From Candidatus Eisenbergiella intestinipullorum (GTDB taxonomy: Bacteria; Bacillota; Clostridia; Lachnospirales; Lachnospiraceae), in assembly GCA_019119815.1 (NCBI GenBank), contig DWWH01000052.1, positions 1 through 40,924 on the forward strand: a stretch of 40,924 nucleotides of DNA, written 5' to 3'. Under the pieces are notes generated by a model, which worked only from the letters and a program-made list of their open reading frames with translations, made no database searches and was not told where the DNA came from. How positions within the stretch are numbered: position 1 is the first letter of the stretch; each line of letters opens with the position of its first letter. Both the position numbers and the translations under genes were made by a program. Shown piece after piece: positions 1 through 8,520 of this stretch.

Positions 1-552
1 TTTCTGTATCAGCAGAATACCATGCGGGATGCATTGACGGCAGGCATCACGCTGAATATCTTCAACAGGCACTGCGACAGGGTGAAGATGGCCTGCATCG
101 CGCAGATGGTCAATGTGCTTCAGGCCGTGATTCTGACGGAAGGGCCGAGGATGGTAAAAACGCCCACCTGGTATGTCTTCCACATGTACAGACATCATCA
201 GGGCGCTCAGCTGGTCGAGAGCTTTCTGGAGGGAGTGGAAAAGATCGGCATGAAGGAAGAGGAGATGGTTCCGAACGTGCAGGAATCCGTCTCCGTGGAT
301 GAGGAAGGCGTGATAACCATTACGCTGAACAATCTGTCTCTCACCCAGGAACAGGAAATGGAAATTGTGCTGGAAGAGAAAACCTGTGAAAAGGTGGAAG
401 CCACGCTGCTTTGCGGCGGAATGCGGGATTACAACACCTTTGATATGCCGGAACGCGTGAAAGAGGAGTGTTTTAAGGATTATCAGAGAACGGAGAGGGG
501 ACTTCGTCTCCGTCTCCCGGCCTGCAGCGTTCTGCTTTTGAGAATCGGCTGA
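1..552 (+). CDS. GH51 alpha-L-arabinofuranosidase, C-terminal fragment (5' end outside window)
   Basis: The frame is open from base 1 and ends at TGA 550-552, so only the last 183 residues are present. The segment reading LYQQNTMRDAL, NIFNRHCDRVKMA and IAQMVNVLQA is characteristic of the end of the GH51 catalytic barrel, and the remainder fits the family's C-terminal beta-sandwich. The two catalytic glutamates would lie upstream, outside the window. GH51 enzymes remove terminal alpha-L-arabinofuranosyl groups from arabinoxylan or arabinan oligosaccharides, usually in the cytoplasm. It sits 37 bases before a GH43 gene on the same strand and is probably co-transcribed with it. Family assignment is from recognised sequence; substrate is inferred from the neighbours. 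Confidence 0.9.
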   Translation, partial: FLYQQNTMRDALTAGITLNIFNRHCDRVKMACIAQMVNVLQAVILTEGPRMVKTPTWYVFHMYRHHQGAQLVESFLEGVEKIGMKEEEMVPNVQESVSVDEEGVITITLNNLSLTQEQEMEIVLEEKTCEKVEATLLCGGMRDYNTFDMPERVKEECFKDYQRTERGLRLRLPACSVLLLRIG

Positions 553-589
553 TCTGTCTGGCCGATCCTGGAGAAAGGAGAAAGAGTAA

Positions 590-2263
590 ATGGTAGAATA
601 TGAAAGAAAGCAGGTATCCCTGGCGGTATATACCCGCCGGGCGGTGCCCGGCGTATATCCGGATGGACTTGCGCGCAGCGTACATTTTGCGGTAAACTGG
701 GACGGAAAGACATATGAACCCTGGAATTCGGGATATGGAATTTTGTTTGCGGAAGGGACGATAACGGAACAGAATACGATCTGTCCCAAGGGGATCAAAG
801 ATCCGCGCCTGTCCGGAAGAAAGGACGGCAGCTTTGCCATTACGGCCAAACGTGTGCAGGAGGATGGAAGCGAGGATGAAGAAAGCCGGGGAAAGGTGCT
901 TCTGTGGCTGACGGAGGATTTTATTCGCTTTACGGCATGTGGGCTGGTGGAGGAAGGCGAGCTCGCAGAGGAAACAGAAGGGGCGGAAACGCTCCTGGTG
1001 GATGCTGCGGTCTGTAACCGGGCAGCTCTCTATTGGGGAAAGCTCTGTAACACCGGGATTCAGCTGCCGGAAAAGGTAGTGGTCTCTGATGCGGAAGAAC
1101 TGGAGCAGGTGAAGGCTCTTGCCGTCTATACGGATGGTTCCGCTGCAGAAAAGCGGGTGGACTGGGACAGCGCCGATGTGGACTTCGGCAGAGAAGGGGA
1201 GTATCTGATCAAAGGCCGGGTGCAAAGCCCTGCGTATCCTTTTCCCTTGGACCGCGGCTGGGGGGATCCGGTGATCTTCCCATGGGAAGGAAAATATTAT
1301 TTTATTGCGACCAATGACAACCGGAACGATATCGGCTTCTATGTACGTGAAGCAAAGCGGCCGGAAGAACTGTTCGGAGAGCATGTAAAGCAGCATGTGA
1401 TTCTGGATTACGATGAAAAAAGGGAACTGATCCAGACCTTTTGGGCGCCGGAATTCCATGTGATCGGGGGACGGCTGTACATTCTGTTTGCCGTTGGACC
1501 AAAGAAATGGGGGCCACAGTGCTGGCTGATGCGGCTGAAAGAGGGAGGATGCATCACGGATCCGGCAGCCTGGGAGGATCCGGTGCGAATCCGGAAAAAA
1601 GACGGAAGCTTTCTGTGCGGAGAAGGGATTACGCTGGATATGACCTATCTGAAAGCAGGAACGCGTTCCTATGTAGTATGGTCTTATCGAAATGGAATCA
1701 ATACGCCGCTGGATACCGGTTCCATGCTCTACATTGCTCAGATTGATGAAAATGCGCCCTGGCAGCTGATCAGTGATCCCGTACTTCTGAGCAGACCCCT
1801 GTATGGATGGGAGAATACGGAAGGGACGATTAATAATGAGGGTCCCCATGCCTTTACCATGGGAGGAAAGGTTTATCTGACCTATTCCGGCGGCGCTGCC
1901 AACGGCTATACTTACGTTCTTGGAATGATGACTGCGAAAGAATCTTCCGATCTGACTGATCCGGACAGCTGGGAAAAGAGCGGGACGCCGGTATTGTCCT
2001 TTTACAGCGTGGAAGGGCAATATGGCCCGGGGCACAATTCCTTCTTTATCGATCCCGATGGGAATCTGATGATCGCTTATCATGCGGAAACCGCCATTGA
2101 TGACAATATCCGTTGTCCGGGAATCCGAAGAGTACATTTTGATATTCAGGGAAGGCCGAGATTTGATCTGTCGTCGGACCGGGATCTGAATCCAAAGCTG
2201 CGTGAGGTGAGCATGCGGGTAATCGTATGTCCGGGTGAGAAAGAAAAAAAGGGGGCAAACTGA
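590..2263 (+). CDS. GH43 family glycoside hydrolase (probable beta-xylosidase/arabinofuranosidase)
   Basis: This is a 557-residue protein. Residues about 1-215 form an N-terminal beta-rich region, whose end (VDWDSADVDFGREGEYLIKG) resembles a bacterial Ig-like fold. Residues about 220-540 look like a five-bladed GH43 propeller. Candidate catalytic residues are Asp226 in GDPVIF (base), Asp350 in LDMTYL (pKa modulator) and Glu417 in NEGPHAF (acid); GPGHNSFF at 479-486 is another typical propeller motif. No signal peptide is visible, so the enzyme should act on imported oligosaccharides. AAGGAG at 575-580 lies 9 bases before the ATG. The stop overlaps the next start as TGATG, implying translational coupling to the esterase. 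Whether it favours xylosyl or arabinosyl ends cannot be read from the sequence. Confidence 0.88.
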   Translation: MVEYERKQVSLAVYTRRAVPGVYPDGLARSVHFAVNWDGKTYEPWNSGYGILFAEGTITEQNTICPKGIKDPRLSGRKDGSFAITAKRVQEDGSEDEESRGKVLLWLTEDFIRFTACGLVEEGELAEETEGAETLLVDAAVCNRAALYWGKLCNTGIQLPEKVVVSDAEELEQVKALAVYTDGSAAEKRVDWDSADVDFGREGEYLIKGRVQSPAYPFPLDRGWGDPVIFPWEGKYYFIATNDNRNDIGFYVREAKRPEELFGEHVKQHVILDYDEKRELIQTFWAPEFHVIGGRLYILFAVGPKKWGPQCWLMRLKEGGCITDPAAWEDPVRIRKKDGSFLCGEGITLDMTYLKAGTRSYVVWSYRNGINTPLDTGSMLYIAQIDENAPWQLISDPVLLSRPLYGWENTEGTINNEGPHAFTMGGKVYLTYSGGAANGYTYVLGMMTAKESSDLTDPDSWEKSGTPVLSFYSVEGQYGPGHNSFFIDPDGNLMIAYHAETAIDDNIRCPGIRRVHFDIQGRPRFDLSSDRDLNPKLREVSMRVIVCPGEKEKKGAN

Positions 2264-3777
2264 TGCTGAAAATAGTGAAGACGGAAAATGGTCTGGTACG
2301 GGGACTGCCTGCTGCAGATCCGAGAATCATTTCCTTTAAGGGGATTCCCTTTGCCGCTCCGCCGGTGGGAAAGCTGCGCTGGAAGGCGCCGCAGCCTGCG
2401 GCGGACTGGGAAGGAGTGCGGGACTGTCTGGAATTTGCGCCCATTTCCATGCAGAGTATTCCGGGACTGGATCAGGAAAATATTTATACCAGGGAGTGGA
2501 ATGTGGATCCCTCGATTTCCATGAGCGAAGACTGCCTGTACCTGAATGTCTGGACGCCCGCCAAAAGTGAAAAGGACAGGCTTCCCGTTTTCGTATGGTA
2601 TTTCGGCGGCGCACTGCAATGGGGAAATACGGCGGAGATGGAGTTTGACGGTGAACGGCTGGCGCGAAGGGGAATCGTGGTGGTGACGGTAAATTATCGT
2701 CTGAATGTTTTCGGTTTTCTTGCCCACCCGGAGCTTTTTAAAGAAGCTCCGAACGCACCGGCCAATTTCGGTAATCTGGATCAGCAGTATGGTCTGTTCT
2801 GGACAAAACGCAATATCGCAGCTTTTGGCGGCGATCCGGATAACATCACGATCGGCGGTCAGTCTGCGGGCGGAGGCAGTGTCCTGACTCAGCTGAACTG
2901 TGAAGGCAACCGTGGCTATATACAGAAAGCCATTGTAGAGAGCGGCATTTTCCTGGATCCATATCAGGAACGGTTAAAGCTGACAAGAGAGCAGGCGCTG
3001 GAACAGGGAAAACGCTTTTTTGAATATCTGGGCGTACGGACGCTGGAGGAAGCGAGAGCGCTTCCTGCGGAATTGATCCGCGATAAGAACGACGCTTTCG
3101 GTGCGTTCTGGGTTACCATTCCGGACGGCGTATATCAGACCGATACCTATTGGAACAATATGGCCGCAGGAAGGTTCCTGGATGTGCCGATCCTGACCGG
3201 ATATACGAAGGATGAATTCCTTTCCGTTCCCGGGGCATCCGATTGGGAAGGGCTGAAAAAAGAAGCGGAGGAGAAATTCGGAGAACAGGCAGGCGAATTC
3301 CTGCGGCTCATTCGGGAAAAGGGCGGAAAAAAAGAGAAATCATTTGAAAAAACAAGGGCGGACGCGCAGATTCATTCGGTCGAGCTCGGTATCCGCAGGA
3401 TGCATCACCTCCTTGCGTATTCCGGAGCAAAACAGCCTATGTATGTATATTCTTTTGGTCCCCATATTCCGGGATGGGACAATCCCGGCGCCTTTCATTC
3501 CGTGGACCTGTGGTTTTTCTTTGAGACGCTGGCCAAGTGCTGGCGGCCTTTTACCGGAGGCCATTATGATCTTGCCAGGCTGATGTGCAATTATTGGACG
3601 GAATTCATCAAAAAGGGAAATCCTAACGGCAGAGATGCGGACGGGACACAGATGCCTGCCTGGGATGCTTTTACGGAAGAATCGCCTATGGTGATGACCT
3701 TCTGCAGCGAAGCAAAGGAAGAAAGGCGGCCGGAGGATGAATGGATGACTTTTCTAAAAAATCATGGGAAGGGATAG
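2263..3777 (+). CDS. type-B carboxylesterase (COesterase family)
   Basis: This 504-residue alpha/beta-hydrolase has the family hallmarks in order: FKGIPFAAPPVGKLRW (24-40), SEDCLYLNVW (88-97), the oxyanion-hole-like FGGALQWGN, and the nucleophile elbow GGQSAGGGS with Ser201. Glu318 (YTKDEF) and His412 (GAFHSVDLWF) complete a plausible Ser-Glu-His triad. There is no signal peptide. In this locus the likely role is removing acyl groups, such as acetyl or hydroxycinnamoyl, from xylo-oligosaccharides in the cytoplasm; the substrate is inferred from context only. The ATG overlaps the GH43 stop by one base. It is followed by a structured repeat that separates it from the GH39 gene. Confidence 0.88.
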   Translation: MLKIVKTENGLVRGLPAADPRIISFKGIPFAAPPVGKLRWKAPQPAADWEGVRDCLEFAPISMQSIPGLDQENIYTREWNVDPSISMSEDCLYLNVWTPAKSEKDRLPVFVWYFGGALQWGNTAEMEFDGERLARRGIVVVTVNYRLNVFGFLAHPELFKEAPNAPANFGNLDQQYGLFWTKRNIAAFGGDPDNITIGGQSAGGGSVLTQLNCEGNRGYIQKAIVESGIFLDPYQERLKLTREQALEQGKRFFEYLGVRTLEEARALPAELIRDKNDAFGAFWVTIPDGVYQTDTYWNNMAAGRFLDVPILTGYTKDEFLSVPGASDWEGLKKEAEEKFGEQAGEFLRLIREKGGKKEKSFEKTRADAQIHSVELGIRRMHHLLAYSGAKQPMYVYSFGPHIPGWDNPGAFHSVDLWFFFETLAKCWRPFTGGHYDLARLMCNYWTEFIKKGNPNGRDADGTQMPAWDAFTEESPMVMTFCSEAKEERRPEDEWMTFLKNHGKG

Positions 3778-3788
3778 ACGAAGAGGAG

Positions 3789-3850
3789 CTGCGATCGCTC
3801 GCGGCCTCAGCGCAGTAAAACTGCGTTTTACGACGCTTCGGCATGGAGGT
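3789..3850 (+). repeat. modular hairpin repeat, copy 1, ending in the ribosome site of the GH39 gene
   Basis: Blocks in order are CTGCGATCGC (3789-3798), TCGCGGCCTCAGCG (3799-3812), a 21-nt variable module (3813-3833) and CGCTTCGGCATGGAGG (3834-3849). The variable module can fold as GTAAAA-CTGCG-TTTTAC, or alternatively CGCAG-TAAAA-CTGCG. The first two blocks and CGCTTCG recur at 40860-40924 with different hairpins between them. The final GGAGG is the Shine-Dalgarno sequence of the next gene, 5 bases from its ATG. Confidence 0.85.
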
Positions 3851-3854
3851 AAAA

Positions 3855-5381
3855 ATGAACAGAAAGAAATATGTTATCGGACAGGGGGAATCGGTCCCCT
3901 TTCACAACAGGGCAGATTATTGCGTGGGGACAGGACGGATGGGACTGGCCCTGCAGAAGGAATACCAGGAGCAGCTCGCTCTGGTACAGAAAGAGATCGG
4001 CTTTTCTCATATCAGAGGACACGGGCTGTTTTCGGACGATATGGGAATCTATCAGGAATATGAGGATGAAAACGGACAAAGGCATGCCGAATACTGCTTT
4101 ACCTACCTGGATCTGGTGATGGACAGTTATCTGAAGCTGAATATCCGGCCCTTTCTGGAACTGGGTTTCATGCCTGCGAAGCTGGCCAGCGGCGATCAGA
4201 CCGTTTTTTACTGGAAGGGAAACGTGACCCCGCCCAGGAGCTATGCAGGGTGGCGGGAACTGGTCCAGGCGACACTGCGTCATCTGATCGGGCGTTACGG
4301 GGCGGATGAGGTGACCGGGTGGCCGATCGAGGTATGGAATGAACCGAACCTGCCCGGCTTCTGGAAGGACGCAGATATGGAGGAGTATTTTCTGCTTTTT
4401 TCGGAAACCTTTGCGGCGGTTAAGGAAGTGGATCCCCGGTTCCGGGTCGGCGGTCCGGCTATCTGCGGAGTGGAAGATGAAAAGTGGATCCGCTGTTTCC
4501 TGGAATTCTGCAGCAGACAGAGAATCCCGCTGGATTTTGTGACCCGTCATCATTATACGACAGAAGTTCCTGAAACGGCAGGACATTATGGCTATGTGAA
4601 GCTACGGGATCCGGAGGAGGGATTTGAGAATCTGCAGAGCACCAGAGATATTGTGGACAGCTTCGCGCAGTACAGGGGGCTGGAGATCCATATCACGGAA
4701 TTCAACACCTCTTATGTCCCCAACTGCCCGCTGCATGATACCAATCAGAATGCGGCTTATATCGCACATCAGCTTTCCAGGCTCGGCGATGTGAACGAAT
4801 CCTATTCTTACTGGACCTTCGGCGACATTTTTGAGGAGTTCGGCGTTCCGTTTACGCCCTTCCACGGCGGTTTCGGACTGGTTGCGAACGGAGGGATCCC
4901 CAAACCCACATTCTGGACTTTCCGGTTTTTTAAAAAACTGCAGGGAACCTGCGTGCATCGTTCCGGAGATGCGGTGATCGTAAGATGTGAGGATGGAAGC
5001 TATCGGGGAGTGGCCTGGAACCGGACGATGGACGGAAGCGGCGAAACGCTGGAACTGGAGCTGCGCCTTCCCATGGAGGCAAAGCCGGAAAGCGCGGAGG
5101 AATGCTGCATCCTTACGGAAACCGTAGATGAGGTGACCTGTAATCCGTTAAAGCTGTGGCATGACATGGGAGAACCCGGCAGTCTTTCGGAAGCGCAGAA
5201 AAAACTGCTGACGGAAGGAGCGAGGCCGTTTGTGGAGACACGCAGAGCGCGTCTCACGGAGAAAGAAGCGACAGTAGAGCTGAGAGTGAGGAAAAACGGC
5301 GTGGTATATTTTGAAGTATTCTCCGTAGCGGACAGAAGTGACCGGGGATATGACTATCGGAGAGCCATAGGAAAAGCCTGA
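3855..5381 (+). CDS. GH39 beta-xylosidase
   Basis: This 508-residue protein has the GH39 active-site motifs: EVWNEPNLPGFW with acid/base Glu163 and HITEFNTSY with nucleophile Glu282, close to the usual family positions. A C-terminal beta-sandwich follows the barrel. It should release xylose from the non-reducing end of short xylo-oligosaccharides in the cytoplasm, as no signal peptide is seen. An ATG at 3843 is in frame, but it overlaps the GGAGG (3845-3849) that serves the ATG at 3855, so the later start is chosen. The leader is a repeat element also found before unrelated genes. The neighbours (GH43, esterase, GH120) support xylan-oligosaccharide use. Confidence 0.92.
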   Translation: MNRKKYVIGQGESVPFHNRADYCVGTGRMGLALQKEYQEQLALVQKEIGFSHIRGHGLFSDDMGIYQEYEDENGQRHAEYCFTYLDLVMDSYLKLNIRPFLELGFMPAKLASGDQTVFYWKGNVTPPRSYAGWRELVQATLRHLIGRYGADEVTGWPIEVWNEPNLPGFWKDADMEEYFLLFSETFAAVKEVDPRFRVGGPAICGVEDEKWIRCFLEFCSRQRIPLDFVTRHHYTTEVPETAGHYGYVKLRDPEEGFENLQSTRDIVDSFAQYRGLEIHITEFNTSYVPNCPLHDTNQNAAYIAHQLSRLGDVNESYSYWTFGDIFEEFGVPFTPFHGGFGLVANGGIPKPTFWTFRFFKKLQGTCVHRSGDAVIVRCEDGSYRGVAWNRTMDGSGETLELELRLPMEAKPESAEECCILTETVDEVTCNPLKLWHDMGEPGSLSEAQKKLLTEGARPFVETRRARLTEKEATVELRVRKNGVVYFEVFSVADRSDRGYDYRRAIGKA

Positions 5382-5442
5382 TGGGAAATCGTCCGATCCA
5401 AGGAGCGGGTGATAAACAAAAAGGATAGCAAAGGGGGCAGGC

Positions 5443-6300
5443 ATGCGCATTGCAATCGAAAATTTTCATGCTCCGGAGCTGGATCCGTACGCCCGTCTGT
5501 CGGAGACGCAGCTTCTTAGGCTGAACGAGCCGGGAAGAGGGATTTTTATCGCGGAGAGCCCGAAGGTCATCGAACGGGCGCTGGAGGCGGGCTGTGTTCC
5601 GCTTTCCGTGCTGTGCGAAACGAGACAGGCAGAGGAGGCGGAACGGCTTTTGGAGCGGTTTTCTGCACGGCAGGAAGAAAAACCGTCTGTCCCGTGCCCG
5701 GTTCCCGTATATACGGCGTCCTTTGATGTGCTGACCCGTCTGACCGGGTTTGCGCTCACCCGCGGCATGCTCTGCGCCATGTACCGGCCTGAACCCCGGA
5801 GCGTGGAAGCGGTCTGCCGGAGCGCAGGAAGGATCGCCGTGCTGGAGCAGATCATGAATCCCACCAATGTGGGAGCCATTTTCCGTTCCGCTGCCGCGCT
5901 TCAGATGGACGCGGTGCTGCTGACCCATGGCTGCAGCGATCCGCTGTACCGCCGGGCCATTCGCGTGAGCATGGGTACCGTTTTCCAGATCCCCTGGGCC
6001 TTTTTTGCAGCAGAAGGGCCGGATGCCTGGCCGGAGGGAGGGACCGCGCTTCTGCGCCGCATGGGATTTCGTACCGTGGCGATGGCTCTTCGGGAGGATT
6101 CTCTGTCTCTGGAGGATCCCCGTCTTGCGGCGCAGGAGAAGCTGGCTGTGGTTCTGGGAAGCGAGGGCGACGGGCTGAGGGAGGACACCCTTGCAGCCTG
6201 TGACTACACGGTGCGCATTCCCATGTCCCACGGCGTGGATTCCCTCAATGTGGCAGCTGCCAGCGCGGTCGCTTTCTGGCAGCTGGGCCGCAGATGCTGA
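5443..6300 (+). CDS. TrmH/SpoU family RNA 2'-O-ribose methyltransferase
   Basis: This 285-residue SPOUT-class protein has all three family motifs: NPTNVGAIFRSAAA beginning at 139 (motif 1), LGSEGDGL at 238-245 (motif 2) and MSHGVDSLNVAAA at 261-273 (motif 3, trefoil-knot SAM site). An N-terminal region of about 110 residues resembles the substrate-binding part of rRNA-type members. It transfers methyl from SAM to a ribose 2'-OH in rRNA or tRNA; the target nucleotide cannot be told. It lies between two xylosidase genes, 61 bases after the GH39 stop, and appears functionally unrelated to them. A promoter for the following GH120 gene begins about 50 bases after its stop. Confidence 0.92.
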   Translation: MRIAIENFHAPELDPYARLSETQLLRLNEPGRGIFIAESPKVIERALEAGCVPLSVLCETRQAEEAERLLERFSARQEEKPSVPCPVPVYTASFDVLTRLTGFALTRGMLCAMYRPEPRSVEAVCRSAGRIAVLEQIMNPTNVGAIFRSAAALQMDAVLLTHGCSDPLYRRAIRVSMGTVFQIPWAFFAAEGPDAWPEGGTALLRRMGFRTVAMALREDSLSLEDPRLAAQEKLAVVLGSEGDGLREDTLAACDYTVRIPMSHGVDSLNVAAASAVAFWQLGRRC

Positions 6301-6348
6301 TGCCCCATGTCACAGGATCGGTGATGTCCGGTGTATATGATTTCATGC

Positions 6349-6377
6349 TTGACCGCGCTTTTCAGATGAGATACTAT
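6349..6377 (+). promoter_or_regulatory. sigma-A type promoter for the GH120-esterase pair
   Basis: TTGACC at 6349-6354 and TACTAT at 6372-6377 are separated by exactly 17 bases, a good match to the vegetative consensus. It lies about 60 bases before the chosen GH120 start. Confidence 0.6.
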
Positions 6378-6382
6378 AAGCT

Positions 6383-6398
6383 TGCAGCGTCAGCTGCA
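6383..6398. promoter_or_regulatory. perfect inverted repeat just downstream of the GH120 promoter (possible operator)
   Basis: TGCAGC-GTCA-GCTGCA forms a perfect 6-bp dyad beginning six bases after the -10 box, roughly at the expected transcription start. The position suits a repressor site or a short 5' hairpin. No regulator is identified. Confidence 0.4.
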
Positions 6399-6434
6399 GT
6401 AAAGAACAACGAAAAGAAAGGACAGGGGAAACAC

Positions 6435-8420
6435 ATGAATATCTATGTGGATGCAGCTGCCTTCCGAGATGGAAACGGCAGCAAGGAAAGACCCTTCCGG
6501 CACATCGGCGACGCGGCACGCATCGCCATGCCGGGGGATGAGGTGCTGGTAGCTCCCGGTGTATACCGGGAATATGTAAATCCGGTTCATGCCGGAACGC
6601 CGGATGCGAGAATCACCTACCGCAGCACACAGCCGCTGGGCGCGGTGATCACCGGAGCAGAGGAGGTAAAGAGCTGGACGCCCTATCAGGGAAATGTGTG
6701 GGTCTGCCGGATCGGGAACGGCCTGTTCGGCGATTACAATCCCTATACCACCTATGTCTATGGTGACTGGTATTTTGCCGGCAAGAGCAAGCATACCGGG
6801 GCTGTGTATCTGAACGATAAGATGCTTTATGAGGCGGAGAGCCTGGAGGCCTGCATAAAAGGGGAGGTTTATGAGTGCTCCTGGGAGCCGGAGGCTTCCG
6901 TTTACAAGTGGTACGCCGAACAGGACGGCGATGAGACGGTGATCTATGCCAACTTCCAGGGAAAGGATCCCAATGCGGAAAAGGTGGAGATCAACGTGCG
7001 CCGGGAATGCTTCATGCCTTCCGAAACGGGCATCGGCTACATCACCGTCAGCGGCTTTCGGATCGAAAAGGCTGCGACCACTTGGGCTCCTCCGGCCGCT
7101 TATCAGGACGGCATGATCGGTCCGCACTGGTCGAAGGGCTGGATCATCGAGGACTGTGAGATCAGCAACAGCAAATGTGCGGGAATCAGCCTGGGCAAAT
7201 ATCTGGATCCGGACAACGACCATTATTTCACCTGCAAGCATGTGAAGAGCCCCACCCAGATGGAACGCGACGCGGTATGCAGGGGACAGTACCACGGATG
7301 GCTGAAGGAGAAGGTCGGAAGCCATATCATCCGCCGCTGCAATATCCACAACTGCGAGCAGGGCGGCATCATCGGCCGTATGGGCGGTGTGTTCTCCGTC
7401 ATCGAGGACAACCATATCCATCACATCAATAACATGATGGAGCTGGGCGGAGCGGAAATCGCCGGCATCAAGATGCACGCGGCCATTGATGTGATTTACC
7501 GCCGCAACCACATCCACCACTGCACCATGGGAATCTGGTGCGACTGGGAGGCACAGGGAACGCGCATCACGCAGAACCTGTTCCACGACAATCAGCGTCC
7601 TTCCTTTGCAAAACAGCTGAAGGGCGGCATGATGTGCCAGGATATTTTTGTGGAGGTGGGACACGGCCCTACGCTGATCGACAACAATATCCTTCTTTCA
7701 GACGCTTCCCTGCGCATGGCAACCCAGGGCGTTGCCATGGTACATAACCTGATCTGCGGCGCGTTTACCTGCGTGGGCGGCGGCACCGGATGGCGCTATA
7801 CGCCTTATCATATCCCGCACCGTACGGAAGTGATGGGCTTTATGACCATCCTGCATGGAGACGACCGTTTCTATAACAATATCTTTGTCCAGAAATGGCC
7901 GAAGGAGGCCTTTACGGTCATGCATGACAGCAATGACGGCGTGGATGAGGAAAACCGGGAGGTCGGCACCCATGTGATGGATGAATACCCGACCTGGGAA
8001 GAGTGGATCAGCCAGTTTGACATGGATACCGATACGCCGGATATGGGCAAGATGGAGCCTGCTCATTTCGGACATCTTCCGGTATGGGTAAAGGGCAACG
8101 TCTATCTCAACGGCGCACAGGCCTGCAAAAAGGAAACGCACAACCTGGTCGATACGGAGCATGAGGCGACGGTGGAGGTCCGGATGCAGGACGGAAAGCC
8201 GGTCCTGTCCACGAACCTGTACGATTTCCTGGATGGCTTTACAGTTGATATGATAAACAGCGATGTCCTCGGAAAGGCATTTGAGCCGGAGGAGAGATAC
8301 GAGAATCCGGACGGCACGCCGATCACCTTTGACCGGGATTACTTCGGCAGCCACCGTGGAACCGGCATCCTTCCCGGACCGTTTGCCGAAAAGCCCTGTG
8401 AGGGTCAGAAGCTCTGGTAA
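6435..8420 (+). CDS. GH120 beta-xylosidase (right-handed beta-helix)
   Basis: This 661-residue protein matches the GH120 family as I recall it from Thermoanaerobacterium XylC: SKERPFRHIGDAARIAMPGDEV near the N-terminus, then SKGWIIEDCEI, GSHIIRRCNIHNC, AGIKMHAAIDVIYRRNHIHHC and CDWEAQGTR. The likely nucleophile is Asp370 (CDWEAQ) and the acid/base Glu407 (IFVEVGHGP). The spacing of 37 residues is about 14 longer than I recall for XylC, owing to an insertion (about 390-404). No signal peptide is seen. The frame is open back to 6294, but the ATG at 6435 is chosen because a good promoter lies in that extra stretch and the family starts with this N-terminus. It probably forms an operon with the following esterase. 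Confidence 0.88.
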   Translation: MNIYVDAAAFRDGNGSKERPFRHIGDAARIAMPGDEVLVAPGVYREYVNPVHAGTPDARITYRSTQPLGAVITGAEEVKSWTPYQGNVWVCRIGNGLFGDYNPYTTYVYGDWYFAGKSKHTGAVYLNDKMLYEAESLEACIKGEVYECSWEPEASVYKWYAEQDGDETVIYANFQGKDPNAEKVEINVRRECFMPSETGIGYITVSGFRIEKAATTWAPPAAYQDGMIGPHWSKGWIIEDCEISNSKCAGISLGKYLDPDNDHYFTCKHVKSPTQMERDAVCRGQYHGWLKEKVGSHIIRRCNIHNCEQGGIIGRMGGVFSVIEDNHIHHINNMMELGGAEIAGIKMHAAIDVIYRRNHIHHCTMGIWCDWEAQGTRITQNLFHDNQRPSFAKQLKGGMMCQDIFVEVGHGPTLIDNNILLSDASLRMATQGVAMVHNLICGAFTCVGGGTGWRYTPYHIPHRTEVMGFMTILHGDDRFYNNIFVQKWPKEAFTVMHDSNDGVDEENREVGTHVMDEYPTWEEWISQFDMDTDTPDMGKMEPAHFGHLPVWVKGNVYLNGAQACKKETHNLVDTEHEATVEVRMQDGKPVLSTNLYDFLDGFTVDMINSDVLGKAFEPEERYENPDGTPITFDRDYFGSHRGTGILPGPFAEKPCEGQKLW

Positions 8421-8453
8421 GCGGTTAGAAAAAAGGCAAAACCTGTATTTTGG

Positions 8454-8495
8454 CAGCCTGAAGCGCAGAAGGACTCCGAACAGCGCTTCAGGCTG
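8454..8495 (+). repeat. perfect 13-bp inverted repeat between GH120 and esterase genes
   Basis: CAGCCTGAAGCGC (8454-8466) pairs perfectly with GCGCTTCAGGCTG (8483-8495) around a 16-nt loop. It is followed by TTATATA rather than a uridine run, so it is a weak terminator at best and more likely an mRNA processing or stability hairpin. The next ribosome site starts about 10 bases further on. Confidence 0.6.
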
Positions 8496-8520
8496 TTATA
8501 TACGGAAAGGAGAACGGAAA

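Noticed and set aside
473..2137. Long open frame on the minus strand opposite the GH43 gene
   Set aside because: No recognisable motifs, biased composition, no ribosome site, and the plus strand carries a clear GH43 protein.
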